DNA from: CANJSG01 sp038203875
GTDB lineage: Bacteria > Verrucomicrobiota > Verrucomicrobiia > Limisphaerales > CANJSG01
DNA length: 35,671 bases
Direction of reading: 5' to 3'
Assembly: GCA_038203875.1 (NCBI GenBank)
Contig: JBBRDN010000021.1
Coordinates: 1-35,671 of the forward strand
Positions 25,292 through 33,634 of the stretch are shown here, piece by piece. The stretch's first letter is position 1; each line of letters begins with the position of its first letter. Under the pieces are notes generated by a model. The model was not told the origin of the DNA. It did no database searches and saw only the letters and a program-made list of their open reading frames with translations. The translations under genes and the position numbers were made by a program.

Positions 25292-25454
25292 GGTAGGGCG
25301 CGTCACTCCATGCGCGCCGCCTCGTGGCCATGGGATGATTGTCCGGTATCGCACGGAAAGCCCTGAGCGAAGATTGGGTTTCCGGCGGCGCGGCGGAAAC
25401 GGCGCGATGCTTCGGAGATCCGGCAGCGGCGCGCACGGAGTGACGCGCCCTACC
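25292..25454. mobile_element. MITE-like element with 29-base terminal inverted repeats
   Basis: A 163-base element bounded by 25292-25320 and 25426-25454, inverted copies identical at 28 of 29 positions. They begin GGTAGGGCGCGTCACTCC. It contains no gene. The ends read in frame as GRVTPCAPP, a string I recall from many spurious proteins in Verrucomicrobia, which suggests a dispersed non-autonomous family. No clear target duplication is seen. Confidence 0.75.
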
Positions 25455-25553
25455 GACGAAGTGGGAACGCCCGAATCTCGGAGCGGTTCCGTTCCCGCTG
25501 ACTCGTCGTTTGACTCCGCAGAACACGCCGACCAACGTGCAAACAAAGGTGCC

Positions 25554-25976
25554 ATGAAAACGACGATCCTGATCGCAGCCGTGCTTTCCGCCGGAGCCCT
25601 GTTCACCAGCGCCCAAACCAACTCGGCGGCGGCGGTAAAGAGCGTTGCCACCGGAACCAATGCCGCACCCGGCCGGCCCGCGTTGAGTGTGGCATCCAGT
25701 TCCGCGACCGTCGTGGGGGATCCCAAGAGCAAGGCCGTCGACCCGTCACCCGCCAAACGCACCGACGTGATCCAAGGACGTAACCACGACTTCGGCGGCG
25801 TAATTCCCCGCGCCATCGGTCCGCAGAAGAGCAACCCGCTCCAACTGCTCAATCCCTTCGCGCCCGTGACCGACCGCGAACGCCGCTTCAGCCAGCGACC
25901 TCCACCCCGCGGCTTCGTCGACGACCGCACCATCGAACCCGTCGGCATCACGATCATCTCTGTGGAAAAGAAGTAG
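25554..25976 (+). CDS. Small exported protein of unknown function
   Basis: A 140-residue protein from ATG 25554, preceded by AAAGG. The signal peptide is clear (residues 1-21, ILIAAVLSAGALFTSAQ). The mature protein is a low-complexity Ala/Ser/Thr stretch (22-65), then a Pro/Arg-rich C-terminal half (NHDFGGVIPRAIGP, NPFAPVTDRERRFSQRPPPRG) ending in VGITIISVEKK. I do not recognise a family. An in-frame extension upstream would run through the MITE-like element and is not a likely start. It lies about 100 bases after that element and 350 after the giant secreted protein, on the same strand. Confidence 0.65.
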   Translation: MKTTILIAAVLSAGALFTSAQTNSAAAVKSVATGTNAAPGRPALSVASSSATVVGDPKSKAVDPSPAKRTDVIQGRNHDFGGVIPRAIGPQKSNPLQLLNPFAPVTDRERRFSQRPPPRGFVDDRTIEPVGITIISVEKK

Positions 25977-26017
25977 GCCAATTGGCAATCAAGTGTCGTT
26001 ACCCAGCTAGGTTAGTC

Positions 26018-26518
26018 ATGCCGTCCTACACTCAAGACGCAAAGCGACTGAGTCTGCTTTTCGACTATGGCATGGCAACGGAACGAGAGATCATTGAATG
26101 GGCCGATTCGCAGATTTCTGTCTTAAACCCAACGCCCGATGCCTTGATTGAGCTGTCGTTAACCCCTCCGGCGCAGACGGAGAATTTCATTACCCACTTG
26201 CACGTGCTGAGCGCGGGCTCCGAATTCTGGCCCGCGTTCAGATCCGCACTTGCACCCGTTCATGACCATGTGGTGTCTCGGCCCGGAGACGCTGAACGAA
26301 TTGCAGCCGCACTCTATCAGACGGCTCTTTCGGTGCCCGGTATTCCGAAGGATCTCAATTTCGCCTATGTCTTTGACGACGCCTTCTGTCTGGCGCGGGA
26401 AGGCACATACGGTAACGAAGACGATGTCCGACGAGAGTTCATCAACGAGCTTAAGAGGTTCACGCCGTCAGACTGCGCCGGAAGGGACGTTTCCGGTGGC
26501 AGCGATTTGTCCAACTAA
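26018..26518 (+). CDS. Hypothetical cytoplasmic protein, different base composition
   Basis: A 166-residue protein with no signal peptide or membrane segment. I chose ATG 26018, with AGG nine bases upstream; a TTG at 25982 would add 12 residues. Landmarks are FDYGMATEREIIEWADSQI, LIELSLTPPAQ and FVFDD-like acidic patches, suggesting an alpha-helical protein. I recall similar proteins without function in related phyla, but cannot name a domain. Third codon positions are often A or T (for example ATT GAA TGG, GTC TTA AAC), unlike the strongly G/C-ending neighbours, so it may have been acquired by transfer. Its stop overlaps that of the convergent purK by two bases. Confidence 0.65.
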   Translation: MPSYTQDAKRLSLLFDYGMATEREIIEWADSQISVLNPTPDALIELSLTPPAQTENFITHLHVLSAGSEFWPAFRSALAPVHDHVVSRPGDAERIAAALYQTALSVPGIPKDLNFAYVFDDAFCLAREGTYGNEDDVRREFINELKRFTPSDCAGRDVSGGSDLSN

Positions 26519-27681
26519 CCCGCCAACTGCACCGCTCCGGTCCCTTCAAACACCCTGTCGCGTTGTGCGAGGACGTTGAGGATGACCGTCTCGCGGTCCG
26601 CACCCGCCAAGTTCATGTGGCCCATCTTGCGGCCGCGGCGCGCCTCGGCTTTGCCGTAGAGGTGCAGCTTCACGCCGGGATCGGAGAGGACGGCGGACCA
26701 GTTGGGCGCGCCCTTGGCCCAGAGATCGCCGAGCAGGTTGGCCATGGCGGCGGCGGGGGCGTTGAGTTCCGTTGATCCGAGCGGCAATCCGCAGATGGCG
26801 CGGACCTGCTGCTCGAACTGGCAGGTCACGCAGGCGTCCATCGTGATGTGGCCGGAGTTGTGGACGCGCGGAGCCAGTTCGTTGACCAGCAACCGGCCGT
26901 CGCGCGTGACGAAGAGTTCCACCGTCAGCACGCCGACGACCTGGAGCTTCTCCAGGATGCCGCGCGCGAGTTCCTCCGCCTGCGCCGCGAGCTTGGGGCT
27001 GATGCCGGCGGGCACAACGGTCACGTCGAGGATGTGGTTGGCGTGCCGGTTCTCGAAGACGGGGAAGGCCTTGAACTCTCCCGCCTCGGTCCGCGCCGCC
27101 ACGACCGACAGCTCCATCTCGAAGTCGACGAAGCCTTCGTAGACAGTCTCCTGGCCGTTGAAGCTGGCCAACGCCGCCGGGCCGTCCTCGGGCCGCATGA
27201 CCTTCTTCTGGCCTTTGCCGTCGTAGCCGAAGTCCGCCGTCTTGAGCACGCCCGGGGCGCCGATCTGCGACAACGCCGCTTGGAGTTCTTCAGGCTTTTG
27301 GACGCGCATCCACGGCGTGGTGGGAAAGGCGTTGTCCTTGAGAAAGGATTTTTCGCGAAGCCGGTTCTGCGTCACGTGCAGGACCTGTCCATCGGGACGG
27401 ACAGGCGCGAATTCCGCCGCCGCCCGGGTCGTGACCGAGGGCACGTTCTCGAACTCGAAGGTGACGACGTCGACCTTTTTGGCGAAGTCGCGGATGCGGT
27501 CGAGGTCGAGATAGTCGGCCACGAATTCCTCGTCGGCTACGGACGCGGCGGGCGCTCCGGCCTCGGGGGAAAAGATGGCGATCCGGTAGCCGAGATTGCG
27601 CGCGGCCAGAGCGATCATGCGTCCAAGCTGGCCGCTGCCGAGGATGCCGATGGTGGAACCGGGAGGGATCGGACGCGTCAT
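26515..27681 (-). CDS. purK: N5-carboxyaminoimidazole ribonucleotide synthase (PurK)
   Basis: PurK converts AIR, ATP and bicarbonate to N5-CAIR in purine synthesis. The 388 residues begin at ATG 27681 (MTRPIPPGSTIGILGSGQLGRM), with the N-terminal biotin-carboxylase-like motif GSGQLGRM. The ATP-grasp domain shows DGKGQ, YEGFVDFEMELSV and the metal/substrate-binding stretch VNELAPRVHNSGHIT near 268-282. FPVFENRHANHIL is also typical. The length is right. It starts one base after the purE stop on the same strand, the classic purEK order. The gene converges on a small hypothetical gene, with overlapping stops and no terminator. Confidence 0.95.
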   Translation of the reverse strand: MTRPIPPGSTIGILGSGQLGRMIALAARNLGYRIAIFSPEAGAPAASVADEEFVADYLDLDRIRDFAKKVDVVTFEFENVPSVTTRAAAEFAPVRPDGQVLHVTQNRLREKSFLKDNAFPTTPWMRVQKPEELQAALSQIGAPGVLKTADFGYDGKGQKKVMRPEDGPAALASFNGQETVYEGFVDFEMELSVVAARTEAGEFKAFPVFENRHANHILDVTVVPAGISPKLAAQAEELARGILEKLQVVGVLTVELFVTRDGRLLVNELAPRVHNSGHITMDACVTCQFEQQVRAICGLPLGSTELNAPAAAMANLLGDLWAKGAPNWSAVLSDPGVKLHLYGKAEARRGRKMGHMNLAGADRETVILNVLAQRDRVFEGTGAVQLAG

Positions 27682-27682
27682 G

Positions 27683-28192
27683 TCAGGACTTCGGAGGAAT
27701 GGTGCAGTTGGCGAGGACCTTGGCGGTCTGCTGGGCACGGAATTCTTCGTAGGCCTTGCGGAACTGCGGATGTTTGTTCCCGAGGATGGCCGTGGCCAGC
27801 AGCGCCGCATTGATCGCGCCGGCCTTGCCGATGGCCATGGTTCCCACAGGCACGCCGCCTGGCATCTGCACGATGCTGAGCAGCGAATCCATGCCGTGCA
27901 GCGTCTTCGATTCGACCGGCACTCCGAGCACGGGCAACGCCGTCTTGCTCGCGCACATTCCCGGCAGATGCGCCGCCCCGCCGGCACCGGCGATGATGAC
28001 TTCGATGCCCCGCCCCGCGGCGGCGGCGGCATACTGGAAAAGGAGATCGGGCGTGCGATGGGCGGAGACGACCTGGGCCTCGAAGGGCACGCCCAGCGCC
28101 TCAAGCTGAGCGGCGGCGTGCTGCATCGTGTCCCAGTCGGACTTGCTGCCCATGATCATTCCGACGAGCGGTTGGGGCTTTGTTTCAGCCAT
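27683..28192 (-). CDS. purE: N5-carboxyaminoimidazole ribonucleotide mutase, class I (PurE)
   Basis: PurE interconverts N5-CAIR and CAIR, the step after PurK. The 169 residues carry all class I motifs: IMGSKSDWDTM (residues 13-23), SAHRTPDLLFQYA (43-55) with the catalytic His, and GAGGAAHLPGMCA (69-81). The C-terminal part (PVGTMAIGKAGAINAALLATAIL) is normal. Presence of purK directly downstream (one-base gap) fits the two-step bacterial route rather than the class II PurE of eukaryotes. The start is ATG 28192. The upstream gap of 51 bases to the MFS gene contains no clear terminator, so it could be read through from there. Confidence 0.97.
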   Translation of the reverse strand: MAETKPQPLVGMIMGSKSDWDTMQHAAAQLEALGVPFEAQVVSAHRTPDLLFQYAAAAAGRGIEVIIAGAGGAAHLPGMCASKTALPVLGVPVESKTLHGMDSLLSIVQMPGGVPVGTMAIGKAGAINAALLATAILGNKHPQFRKAYEEFRAQQTAKVLANCTIPPKS

Positions 28193-28243
28193 AAGTTGCC
28201 CATGAGTTTAGGAAAGGCGGCGCGCAGCCGTCGAGGACCGCCT

Positions 28244-29578
28244 TCAAAAGCCGCCTTCGGGCTCAGGCAGGAAGAACGCGATGATCATGGCGGGAATGAA
28301 CAGAACTCCCACCACAAGGAGGGCTGTCCGCAGGTCACTCACGCCCGAATAGATGCCGAAGACAACGGTGCCGGCAGCGGCCACGATCCGGCCGATGTTG
28401 TAGCAGAAGCCCGCGCCCGTCGTCCGCAGCAGCGTTGGAAAGAGCGGCGGCAGGAACATGGTGAACAGGCCGAACACACCGGAGAAAAACCCGATGAACG
28501 GCAGCCAGAAGAGCAGTTCGGCGACGGTTCTTGGCACCGCATACGTGGCCAGGAACGCGGCGATGAATCCCGTGAAACAGATGAGGATCGCGCGGCGATA
28601 GCCCAACATCTTGGCGAGCCAAGAGGCGAAGAAATTGCCGACGATGGAAACCGCGATGACCAGGAAGAATGCCTTCGTCACGAGTTTCTGTTTCTCGGGA
28701 CCGGTCCACGAGGCGAGTTCCGGCAACGCCCGGAGATGTTGCGGATGCCAGAACATGAACGCCCACCACCCGGTAAGCGAAAACGCGCAGACGCCGATGA
28801 CCAGCCATGTTGTCCGGGAAACAGGAGGGCGAAACAGGTCGGTGACCCTTGGCTCAACCGCCCCAATCCGCGCCTTGTGCCATTCCTCCGGTTCAGGCAC
28901 GTGGCGACGGATCCAAAAAACGAGGAACGCCGGCAGCACGCCAACGAGGAACACGTAGCGCTCAAAGTGCCCGTCCTTCAGGCCCTGCGGTAGCGCGTCC
29001 CACATTCCAGCGGACAGGTTTTCCTTCAGGAAGACCGGCAGATCCGCGATCAGATACACCGCCAGGCACGCCAGCAGCACGCCGATGTTCACGCCGGTTT
29101 GCAGCACGCCGGCGATCCATGGACGCCACCGCTTGGGCCACGTTTCGGACAGCAGGCTCGCGCCCACCGCCCATTCACCGCCAATGCCAAGCGCCGCCAG
29201 GAAACGGCAGATCATCAGCTGCCACCACGTTTGGCAGAAGAACGACAAGCCGGTGAAAAGCGCGTAGGTCAGAATCGTCAGGCTGAGCGCTTTGGATCGT
29301 CCCAGCTTGTCCCCGAGCCGTCCGAAGAATCCGCCGCCAAATGCCCAGCCGATGAGGAACGCCGCCTGGATCCACGAGCTGTATTTCTTCACCAGAGGAT
29401 CGCCCGGGTTGTCCACCATCACCAGTTGGGCGACGAACGAGGCCGCCACCAGCGTGTAAAGGTGCATGTCGAGGCCGTCGAAGAGCCACCCCAGCCATGC
29501 AGCTATGCCGCTGCGCCATTGCTGGGGTGAAAGCGTCTCGGCACGCGCCGGCGACGCGTTGGGATCAAACTGGGACAT
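28244..29578 (-). CDS. MFS transporter (metabolite:H+ symporter type)
   Basis: A 444-residue inner-membrane transporter with about 12 helices. The loop between helices 2 and 3 carries motif A, GRLGDKLGRSK (about 86-96), the MFS signature. MICRFLAALGIGGEWAVGASLLSE around 120-145 resembles sugar- and acid-type (SHS/AAHS) symporters. A long loop after helix 4-6 (about 180-215) and a central loop separate the two halves. The substrate cannot be told from sequence. The start MSQFDPNASP gives a short cytoplasmic N-terminus. It lies upstream of purEK on the same strand, which may be coincidental, and downstream of tRNA-Ala. Confidence 0.85.
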   Translation of the reverse strand: MSQFDPNASPARAETLSPQQWRSGIAAWLGWLFDGLDMHLYTLVAASFVAQLVMVDNPGDPLVKKYSSWIQAAFLIGWAFGGGFFGRLGDKLGRSKALSLTILTYALFTGLSFFCQTWWQLMICRFLAALGIGGEWAVGASLLSETWPKRWRPWIAGVLQTGVNIGVLLACLAVYLIADLPVFLKENLSAGMWDALPQGLKDGHFERYVFLVGVLPAFLVFWIRRHVPEPEEWHKARIGAVEPRVTDLFRPPVSRTTWLVIGVCAFSLTGWWAFMFWHPQHLRALPELASWTGPEKQKLVTKAFFLVIAVSIVGNFFASWLAKMLGYRRAILICFTGFIAAFLATYAVPRTVAELLFWLPFIGFFSGVFGLFTMFLPPLFPTLLRTTGAGFCYNIGRIVAAAGTVVFGIYSGVSDLRTALLVVGVLFIPAMIIAFFLPEPEGGF

Positions 29579-29680
29579 GCCTGTAGCTAACCCGTCGGGG
29601 CCGTTCGGATAAAGACCTTCCTTCCGCAGCGGTCACCAAGCGCTTGAAGGGCCGGACGAGAACCCGCCATTCCGACAATG

Positions 29681-29704
29681 CGCCGCCCCTTTTGGGGAGC
29701 GGCG
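29681..29704 (-). terminator. Hairpin between tRNA-Ala and the MFS gene
   Basis: A compact stem (29681-29689 with 29694-29704, one bulged base) about 30 bases beyond the tRNA-Ala 3' end on the minus strand. There is no T-run after it. It may end the tRNA transcript or help process it. Confidence 0.4.
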
Positions 29705-29731
29705 GGAGAATACTCCTAAAGAAGCGCTGGA

Positions 29732-29807
29732 TGGTGGAGCCGACAGGGATCGAACCTGCGACCCCCACAATGCCATTGTGGTGCTCTACCAACTGAGCTA
29801 CGACCCC
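29732..29807 (-). tRNA. tRNA-Ala (anticodon GGC)
   Basis: A 76-nt cloverleaf on the minus strand. The acceptor stem GGGGTCG pairs with CGGCTCC (with wobbles), followed by an encoded ACCA end. The D arm is TAGCTCAGTTGGTAGAGCA. The anticodon stem CCACA/TGTGG has loop ATGGCAT, so the anticodon is GGC. The T arm GCAGGTTCGATCCCTGT is standard. Confidence 0.97.
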
Positions 29808-29883
29808 AACCAGCGGCGCGCAGACTAGGCACGGACCTTCGCCTGTCAAAGGCTTATTTCCGAAACCAAGAATGCCGCAAAAA

Positions 29884-29958
29884 TGGAGCCAGTTCAGGGA
29901 TTCGAACCCAGGACCTACGCTTTACGAAAGCGTTGCTCTACCACTGAGCTAAACTGGC
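29884..29958 (-). tRNA. tRNA-Thr (anticodon CGU)
   Basis: A 75-nt cloverleaf on the minus strand, 76 bases upstream of tRNA-Ala. The acceptor GCCAGTT pairs perfectly with AACTGGC, followed by TCCA. The anticodon stem ACGCT/AGCGT has loop TTCGTAA, so the anticodon is CGT. The T arm is CTGGGTTCGAATCCCTG. It is probably co-transcribed with tRNA-Ala. Confidence 0.97.
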
Positions 29959-30151
29959 CTTTTGACCGGACTTTTCCACCGATTGAATCGGCTAGCCCCG
30001 GCCCTGCTCCGACGCCGACGCAGGCCATCGTTACTACGTCAGTTCCGACGCGGGTGGCAAGCCGAATGAACGCCAGGACACCGTCGGCAACTGAGAATCC
30101 TCTCCTGCGCCCATGGTCCGACCGCAGTTCAGGGCCTGCGGCGAACGAACG

Positions 30152-32347
30152 CTACTTGGACACCGCCCGCCCCAACGCCTCCAACATCGTCGCCTTGGAG
30201 AAGAGCTCCGGAAGGATCTCGGGCTTCGCCCCGACTTTGCCGGGATAGACGAGCACGAGAGGAACTCCGGCTCGGCCATGGCTCAAGATCTCGTCGGTCA
30301 TGTCCGCCGGGGTCCGCGTGAAATCACCTATCAGGCTAACGGCGTTGATGGCCTTCAGCTTTTCCTCCACCTCGGGGACTTCAATGGCGTTGCGCTTGTT
30401 GACCTGGCAGTTGACGCACCAGTCGGCCGTGAAATCAACCAGCACCGGCCGGCCTTGGGCTTGGGCCTTGGCGATCGCGTCCTTGCTCCAAGGCTGCCAC
30501 GGGATTCCGCCATCGCGCGCCGTTGCCAGGGCGTTTGCCGGGGGCGGGTTTCGCCAGTCCAGTTCCTTCTCCAATCCGTAGCCGTAGCCGAGTCCGACCA
30601 AAGCGATGACCGCCAGCCATCCGAGCTTCTTGCCGGGTCCGCCCGACGGTCTACCCCGCTGGACGAATTCGCCGAAGACCCACGCCGCGGCCGAGAGCAG
30701 GACCAGGGAAAGCCCGAGCCACAGAGTGCGGCCCGGAAACATTCCCGCCGCGACGGTGAACAGCCAGACGGCGGTCGCGAGCATCGGGAAACCCATCGCG
30801 ATCTTGAACTTCTCCATCCATGCGCCGGGCCGCGGCAGGAACTTCAGGAAAGCCGGGTTCATGCTGAGGATCACATACGGGCCGGCCAATCCAATGCCCA
30901 CGCAGATGAACATGCCGAAGACGATCGGGGCCGGTTGGTTCAGCGCGAAACCAACGGCGGCGCTTAGAAGGGGCGCGGTGCACGACACGCCCATCATCGT
31001 GGCGAACACGCCGTTGAAGAACGAATCGAAGACGCCTCCGTCGGCCGGAACAGCGGCCACGGCCTGGACTTCTTTGCGGGAAAAAGTCTTCGTGAAAAAC
31101 TCGGTCGACGACGACGCCACTCGCGACGCGGCGTCCATCAGCTTGCCCGACAACGTGACCTCGAAGACTCCGAACAGGCTCAAGGCCACAAGGATCATAA
31201 GGGCCGTCAGCAGGATCAGGAACACTGGGCTGCCAAACTGCGAACCCCAAAGGAGGCGCACACCCACAGACCGGAATCCGACGATGCATCCGGCCATGAC
31301 GATGAATGAGAAGATCACGCCACCGGCATAAGCGTAACCATGGGCGCGAACGCGCGCTGGGTTGGAACGGTTCTGGTTCACCACACCCAGGATCTTCAGG
31401 GCTATCACCGGAAGGACACACGGCATCACGTTCAGGATAAGACCTCCCAACAAACCGAGGCCGAATTTAATTATCAGTTCCCCCAGAGGGATCGCCGGCG
31501 CCAAGGGTGGCGCCGAAGTCCCCGTCGTCGCATCGGCGATCTGAAGTGTCACTTCGTATCCGGCAGTGTCGTTCTCATCGGCACCTCCCACCAGAACGCC
31601 GGCCACTTCCTTTGGCCAGGTCGTGCCGTCGAGGGTGGCTTTCTTGCGGATTTGCCGGGCACCCGGGCCGGACTGCCCCACGACCGATGCACCCCTGAAG
31701 GTCGAATCCTGATTATTGTAGGGAAAGAACTCCGTGAAGGTATTGGTCGTGACCCATTGCACGACCAGCGTCCGGTCCGTGGCATGGTCGTCCAACCAAA
31801 ATGCCATCGCATTCACGGGGCCGATGGGTTTCGGCAATTTGAGCTTCGCCGCCTCGATCGCAGCCGCCTCAGGCGAAGGTTTCCTGCCGGCACCGATGAC
31901 AAGTTCGGTGGTAAGTTTTGCACGGCCGGGGACGCACAGCTTCTCCTTCTCGCACTCCAACCAGTCGACCGCAGCCAAGAGCGCGGCCTTGCCTGGCTTT
32001 GCTTCGAGCGAGACCGTGATCGGGACCAGCAGAGTGACGACACCTTCATAACCGTAGAGATTCTCGCCCTCGAAGACGGACTTGATCGGCAACGGCCACT
32101 GGATCGGTCCCGCCTTGATGCCTTCGGGCAACGTCCACCTGATCGACGTAGGCAGGCCGGAGTCGCCGGAGTTGACCCAGTAGGTATGCCAACCGGGATT
32201 CATCCTGAGTTCCACGGCGGCCATCACGGTGTCACCCGGACCTGCTTCAATAGAGTCGAGAAACAAGCGCGCACTCGTGTTGGCCGCCTCGACGGCAGGT
32301 CCCGCGATGAGAAGGAGTAGAAGCAGGACGTGGCGGATGAAACGCAT
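30152..32347 (-). CDS. dsbD: Thiol:disulfide interchange protein DsbD-like
   Basis: A 731-residue membrane protein that passes electrons from cytoplasmic thioredoxin to the periplasm. The ATG at 32347 gives a signal peptide (residues 1-20, FIRHVLLLLLLIAG). The N-terminal periplasmic domain has the Cys132/Cys138 pair (CEKEKLC). The membrane core (about 290-590) has the two redox Cys, Cys310 in LNVMPCVLP and Cys456 in GVSCTAPLL. The C-terminal thioredoxin-like domain has the active site WCVNC (Cys644, Cys647) within DFTADWCVNCQVNK. All six Cys needed for relay are present. It is longer than E. coli DsbD (565 residues), with extra N-terminal sequence. It is divergent from the phospholipase-D-like gene. 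Confidence 0.92.
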   Translation of the reverse strand: MRFIRHVLLLLLLIAGPAVEAANTSARLFLDSIEAGPGDTVMAAVELRMNPGWHTYWVNSGDSGLPTSIRWTLPEGIKAGPIQWPLPIKSVFEGENLYGYEGVVTLLVPITVSLEAKPGKAALLAAVDWLECEKEKLCVPGRAKLTTELVIGAGRKPSPEAAAIEAAKLKLPKPIGPVNAMAFWLDDHATDRTLVVQWVTTNTFTEFFPYNNQDSTFRGASVVGQSGPGARQIRKKATLDGTTWPKEVAGVLVGGADENDTAGYEVTLQIADATTGTSAPPLAPAIPLGELIIKFGLGLLGGLILNVMPCVLPVIALKILGVVNQNRSNPARVRAHGYAYAGGVIFSFIVMAGCIVGFRSVGVRLLWGSQFGSPVFLILLTALMILVALSLFGVFEVTLSGKLMDAASRVASSSTEFFTKTFSRKEVQAVAAVPADGGVFDSFFNGVFATMMGVSCTAPLLSAAVGFALNQPAPIVFGMFICVGIGLAGPYVILSMNPAFLKFLPRPGAWMEKFKIAMGFPMLATAVWLFTVAAGMFPGRTLWLGLSLVLLSAAAWVFGEFVQRGRPSGGPGKKLGWLAVIALVGLGYGYGLEKELDWRNPPPANALATARDGGIPWQPWSKDAIAKAQAQGRPVLVDFTADWCVNCQVNKRNAIEVPEVEEKLKAINAVSLIGDFTRTPADMTDEILSHGRAGVPLVLVYPGKVGAKPEILPELFSKATMLEALGRAVSK

Positions 32348-32483
32348 ATCGTAAGTCTGCGCCGGACGGTTGGATTGCCAAACGTGAATTCCGGCTTCAG
32401 TTCCAGACAGCACGTCCCACTCCAACGTTCGATCGGTTTCATTTCCATTGGTCATCCCGGAAGGCTCGGAACAGATTTCGCCC

Positions 32484-33605
32484 ATGGACCGGACAGTGCG
32501 TTGGCTCAAGACGGGTGGCGAAGGCATCGCCGCCATGCTCGCGGCGATTGAAGCGGCGAAAACCACGGTGCGCCTGGAGATCTACATCTACGCCGACGAC
32601 GCAACCGGCCGGTCCGTTCTCGGAGCGTTGGTCCGAGCCAGCGGCCGCGGCTTGCGTGTGAGGTTGCTGGTGGATTCGCTCGGGTCGGCCGAACTGTCGA
32701 AGGACTTCTGGAAACCCCTGCGCGAGGCCGGGGGCGAAATGCGCTGGTTCAATCCGTTCTCCCTCCGCCGCTTCTCGATCAGGGACCACCGGAAGATCCT
32801 CGTCTGCGACGATAGCGTCGCCGTGATCGGCGGATTCAACATAACCGACGACTACGCAGGCGACGGCGTGACCAAAGGCTGGCGTGATCTCGGCATGATC
32901 GTCGAAGGCAAGGCGGCTGCTGAGATGGCGGCCGCGATCGACGAAATGTGGGAATTGGCGGAGTTCAAGCACCAGAGGCTCGCCGCCTATCGGAAAGCCA
33001 TCCACAGCCGCTACGACACGATCCCTGGCTGCGACCTGCTCCTTTCCGCTCCCGGCCGTGGAGCGACGCCCTTCAAGACGGCGCTCAACGGGGATCTGGC
33101 CAACGCCCGCCACGTCAGGATCGCGTCGGCCTACTTCCTTCCGACCTGGCGCATCCGCCGCGAACTGACCGGGGTAATCCGCCGCGGCGGCCGTGTCCAA
33201 CTGCTCCTGCCCGCCAAGTCCGACGTGGCGATCATGCTCCGCGCCATGCAAAGCCTCTACCGCCGCCTTCTGAGATCTGGCATCGAGGTCTGGGAATACG
33301 AACCCCAGATCATGCACACAAAACTGATCGTCATCGACGACGTGTGCTACGCGGGCTCGTCCAATCTCGACACCCGCAGCCTGCACTTGAACTACGAGGT
33401 GATGATGCGTTTCCCCGACCCGGCCCTCACAGCCGAAGCCCGGGAGATCTTCGACAGCGACCTCAAGCACAGCCACCGGATCGAACTGGAAGAGTGGAAG
33501 CGAAACCGTTCCTTCTTCGCCCGCCTTCGGAGCCGGTTGGATTACCTGATCCTCTTCCACCTCGACCGCCGCCTCACGTTCCGGCAACTGGCGTCACAGG
33601 GGTGA
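32484..33605 (+). CDS. Phospholipase D/cardiolipin synthase-like protein
   Basis: A 373-residue protein with two HKD motifs of the phospholipase-D superfamily: HRKILVCDD (His102, Lys104, Asp109) and HTKLIVIDD (His278, Lys280, Asp285), each followed by a Gly-rich loop and Asn (GGFN, GSSN). These two motifs form one active site, as in bacterial cardiolipin synthases, which join two phosphatidylglycerols or related lipids. It lacks the N-terminal membrane helices of E. coli ClsA and so resembles the ClsB/ClsC group. I chose ATG 32484 (MDRTVRWLKTGGE); a TTG at 32448 would add 12 residues. It is divergent from dsbD, with 136 bases between starts. Confidence 0.88.
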   Translation: MDRTVRWLKTGGEGIAAMLAAIEAAKTTVRLEIYIYADDATGRSVLGALVRASGRGLRVRLLVDSLGSAELSKDFWKPLREAGGEMRWFNPFSLRRFSIRDHRKILVCDDSVAVIGGFNITDDYAGDGVTKGWRDLGMIVEGKAAAEMAAAIDEMWELAEFKHQRLAAYRKAIHSRYDTIPGCDLLLSAPGRGATPFKTALNGDLANARHVRIASAYFLPTWRIRRELTGVIRRGGRVQLLLPAKSDVAIMLRAMQSLYRRLLRSGIEVWEYEPQIMHTKLIVIDDVCYAGSSNLDTRSLHLNYEVMMRFPDPALTAEAREIFDSDLKHSHRIELEEWKRNRSFFARLRSRLDYLILFHLDRRLTFRQLASQG

Positions 33606-33634
33606 AAACCATCGGAACCTCCGGCCCGTGCCCT

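Noticed and set aside
25278..25553. N-terminal extension of the small exported protein through the MITE-like element
   Set aside because: The ATG at 25554 has a signal peptide and AAAGG upstream, while the extension is translated inverted-repeat DNA.
29565..29849. Small frame reading GVVAQLVEHHNGIVGVAGSIP
   Set aside because: A well-known false protein obtained by translating across a tRNA gene, here tRNA-Ala.
29883..30248. Plus-strand frame beginning MEPVQGFEPRTYALRKRC
   Set aside because: Translation through the antisense of tRNA-Thr; no real gene.
32439..33587. Minus-strand open frame (382 codons) opposite the phospholipase-D-like gene
   Set aside because: The plus strand has both HKD motifs in frame; the antisense frame has none and is a composition artefact.
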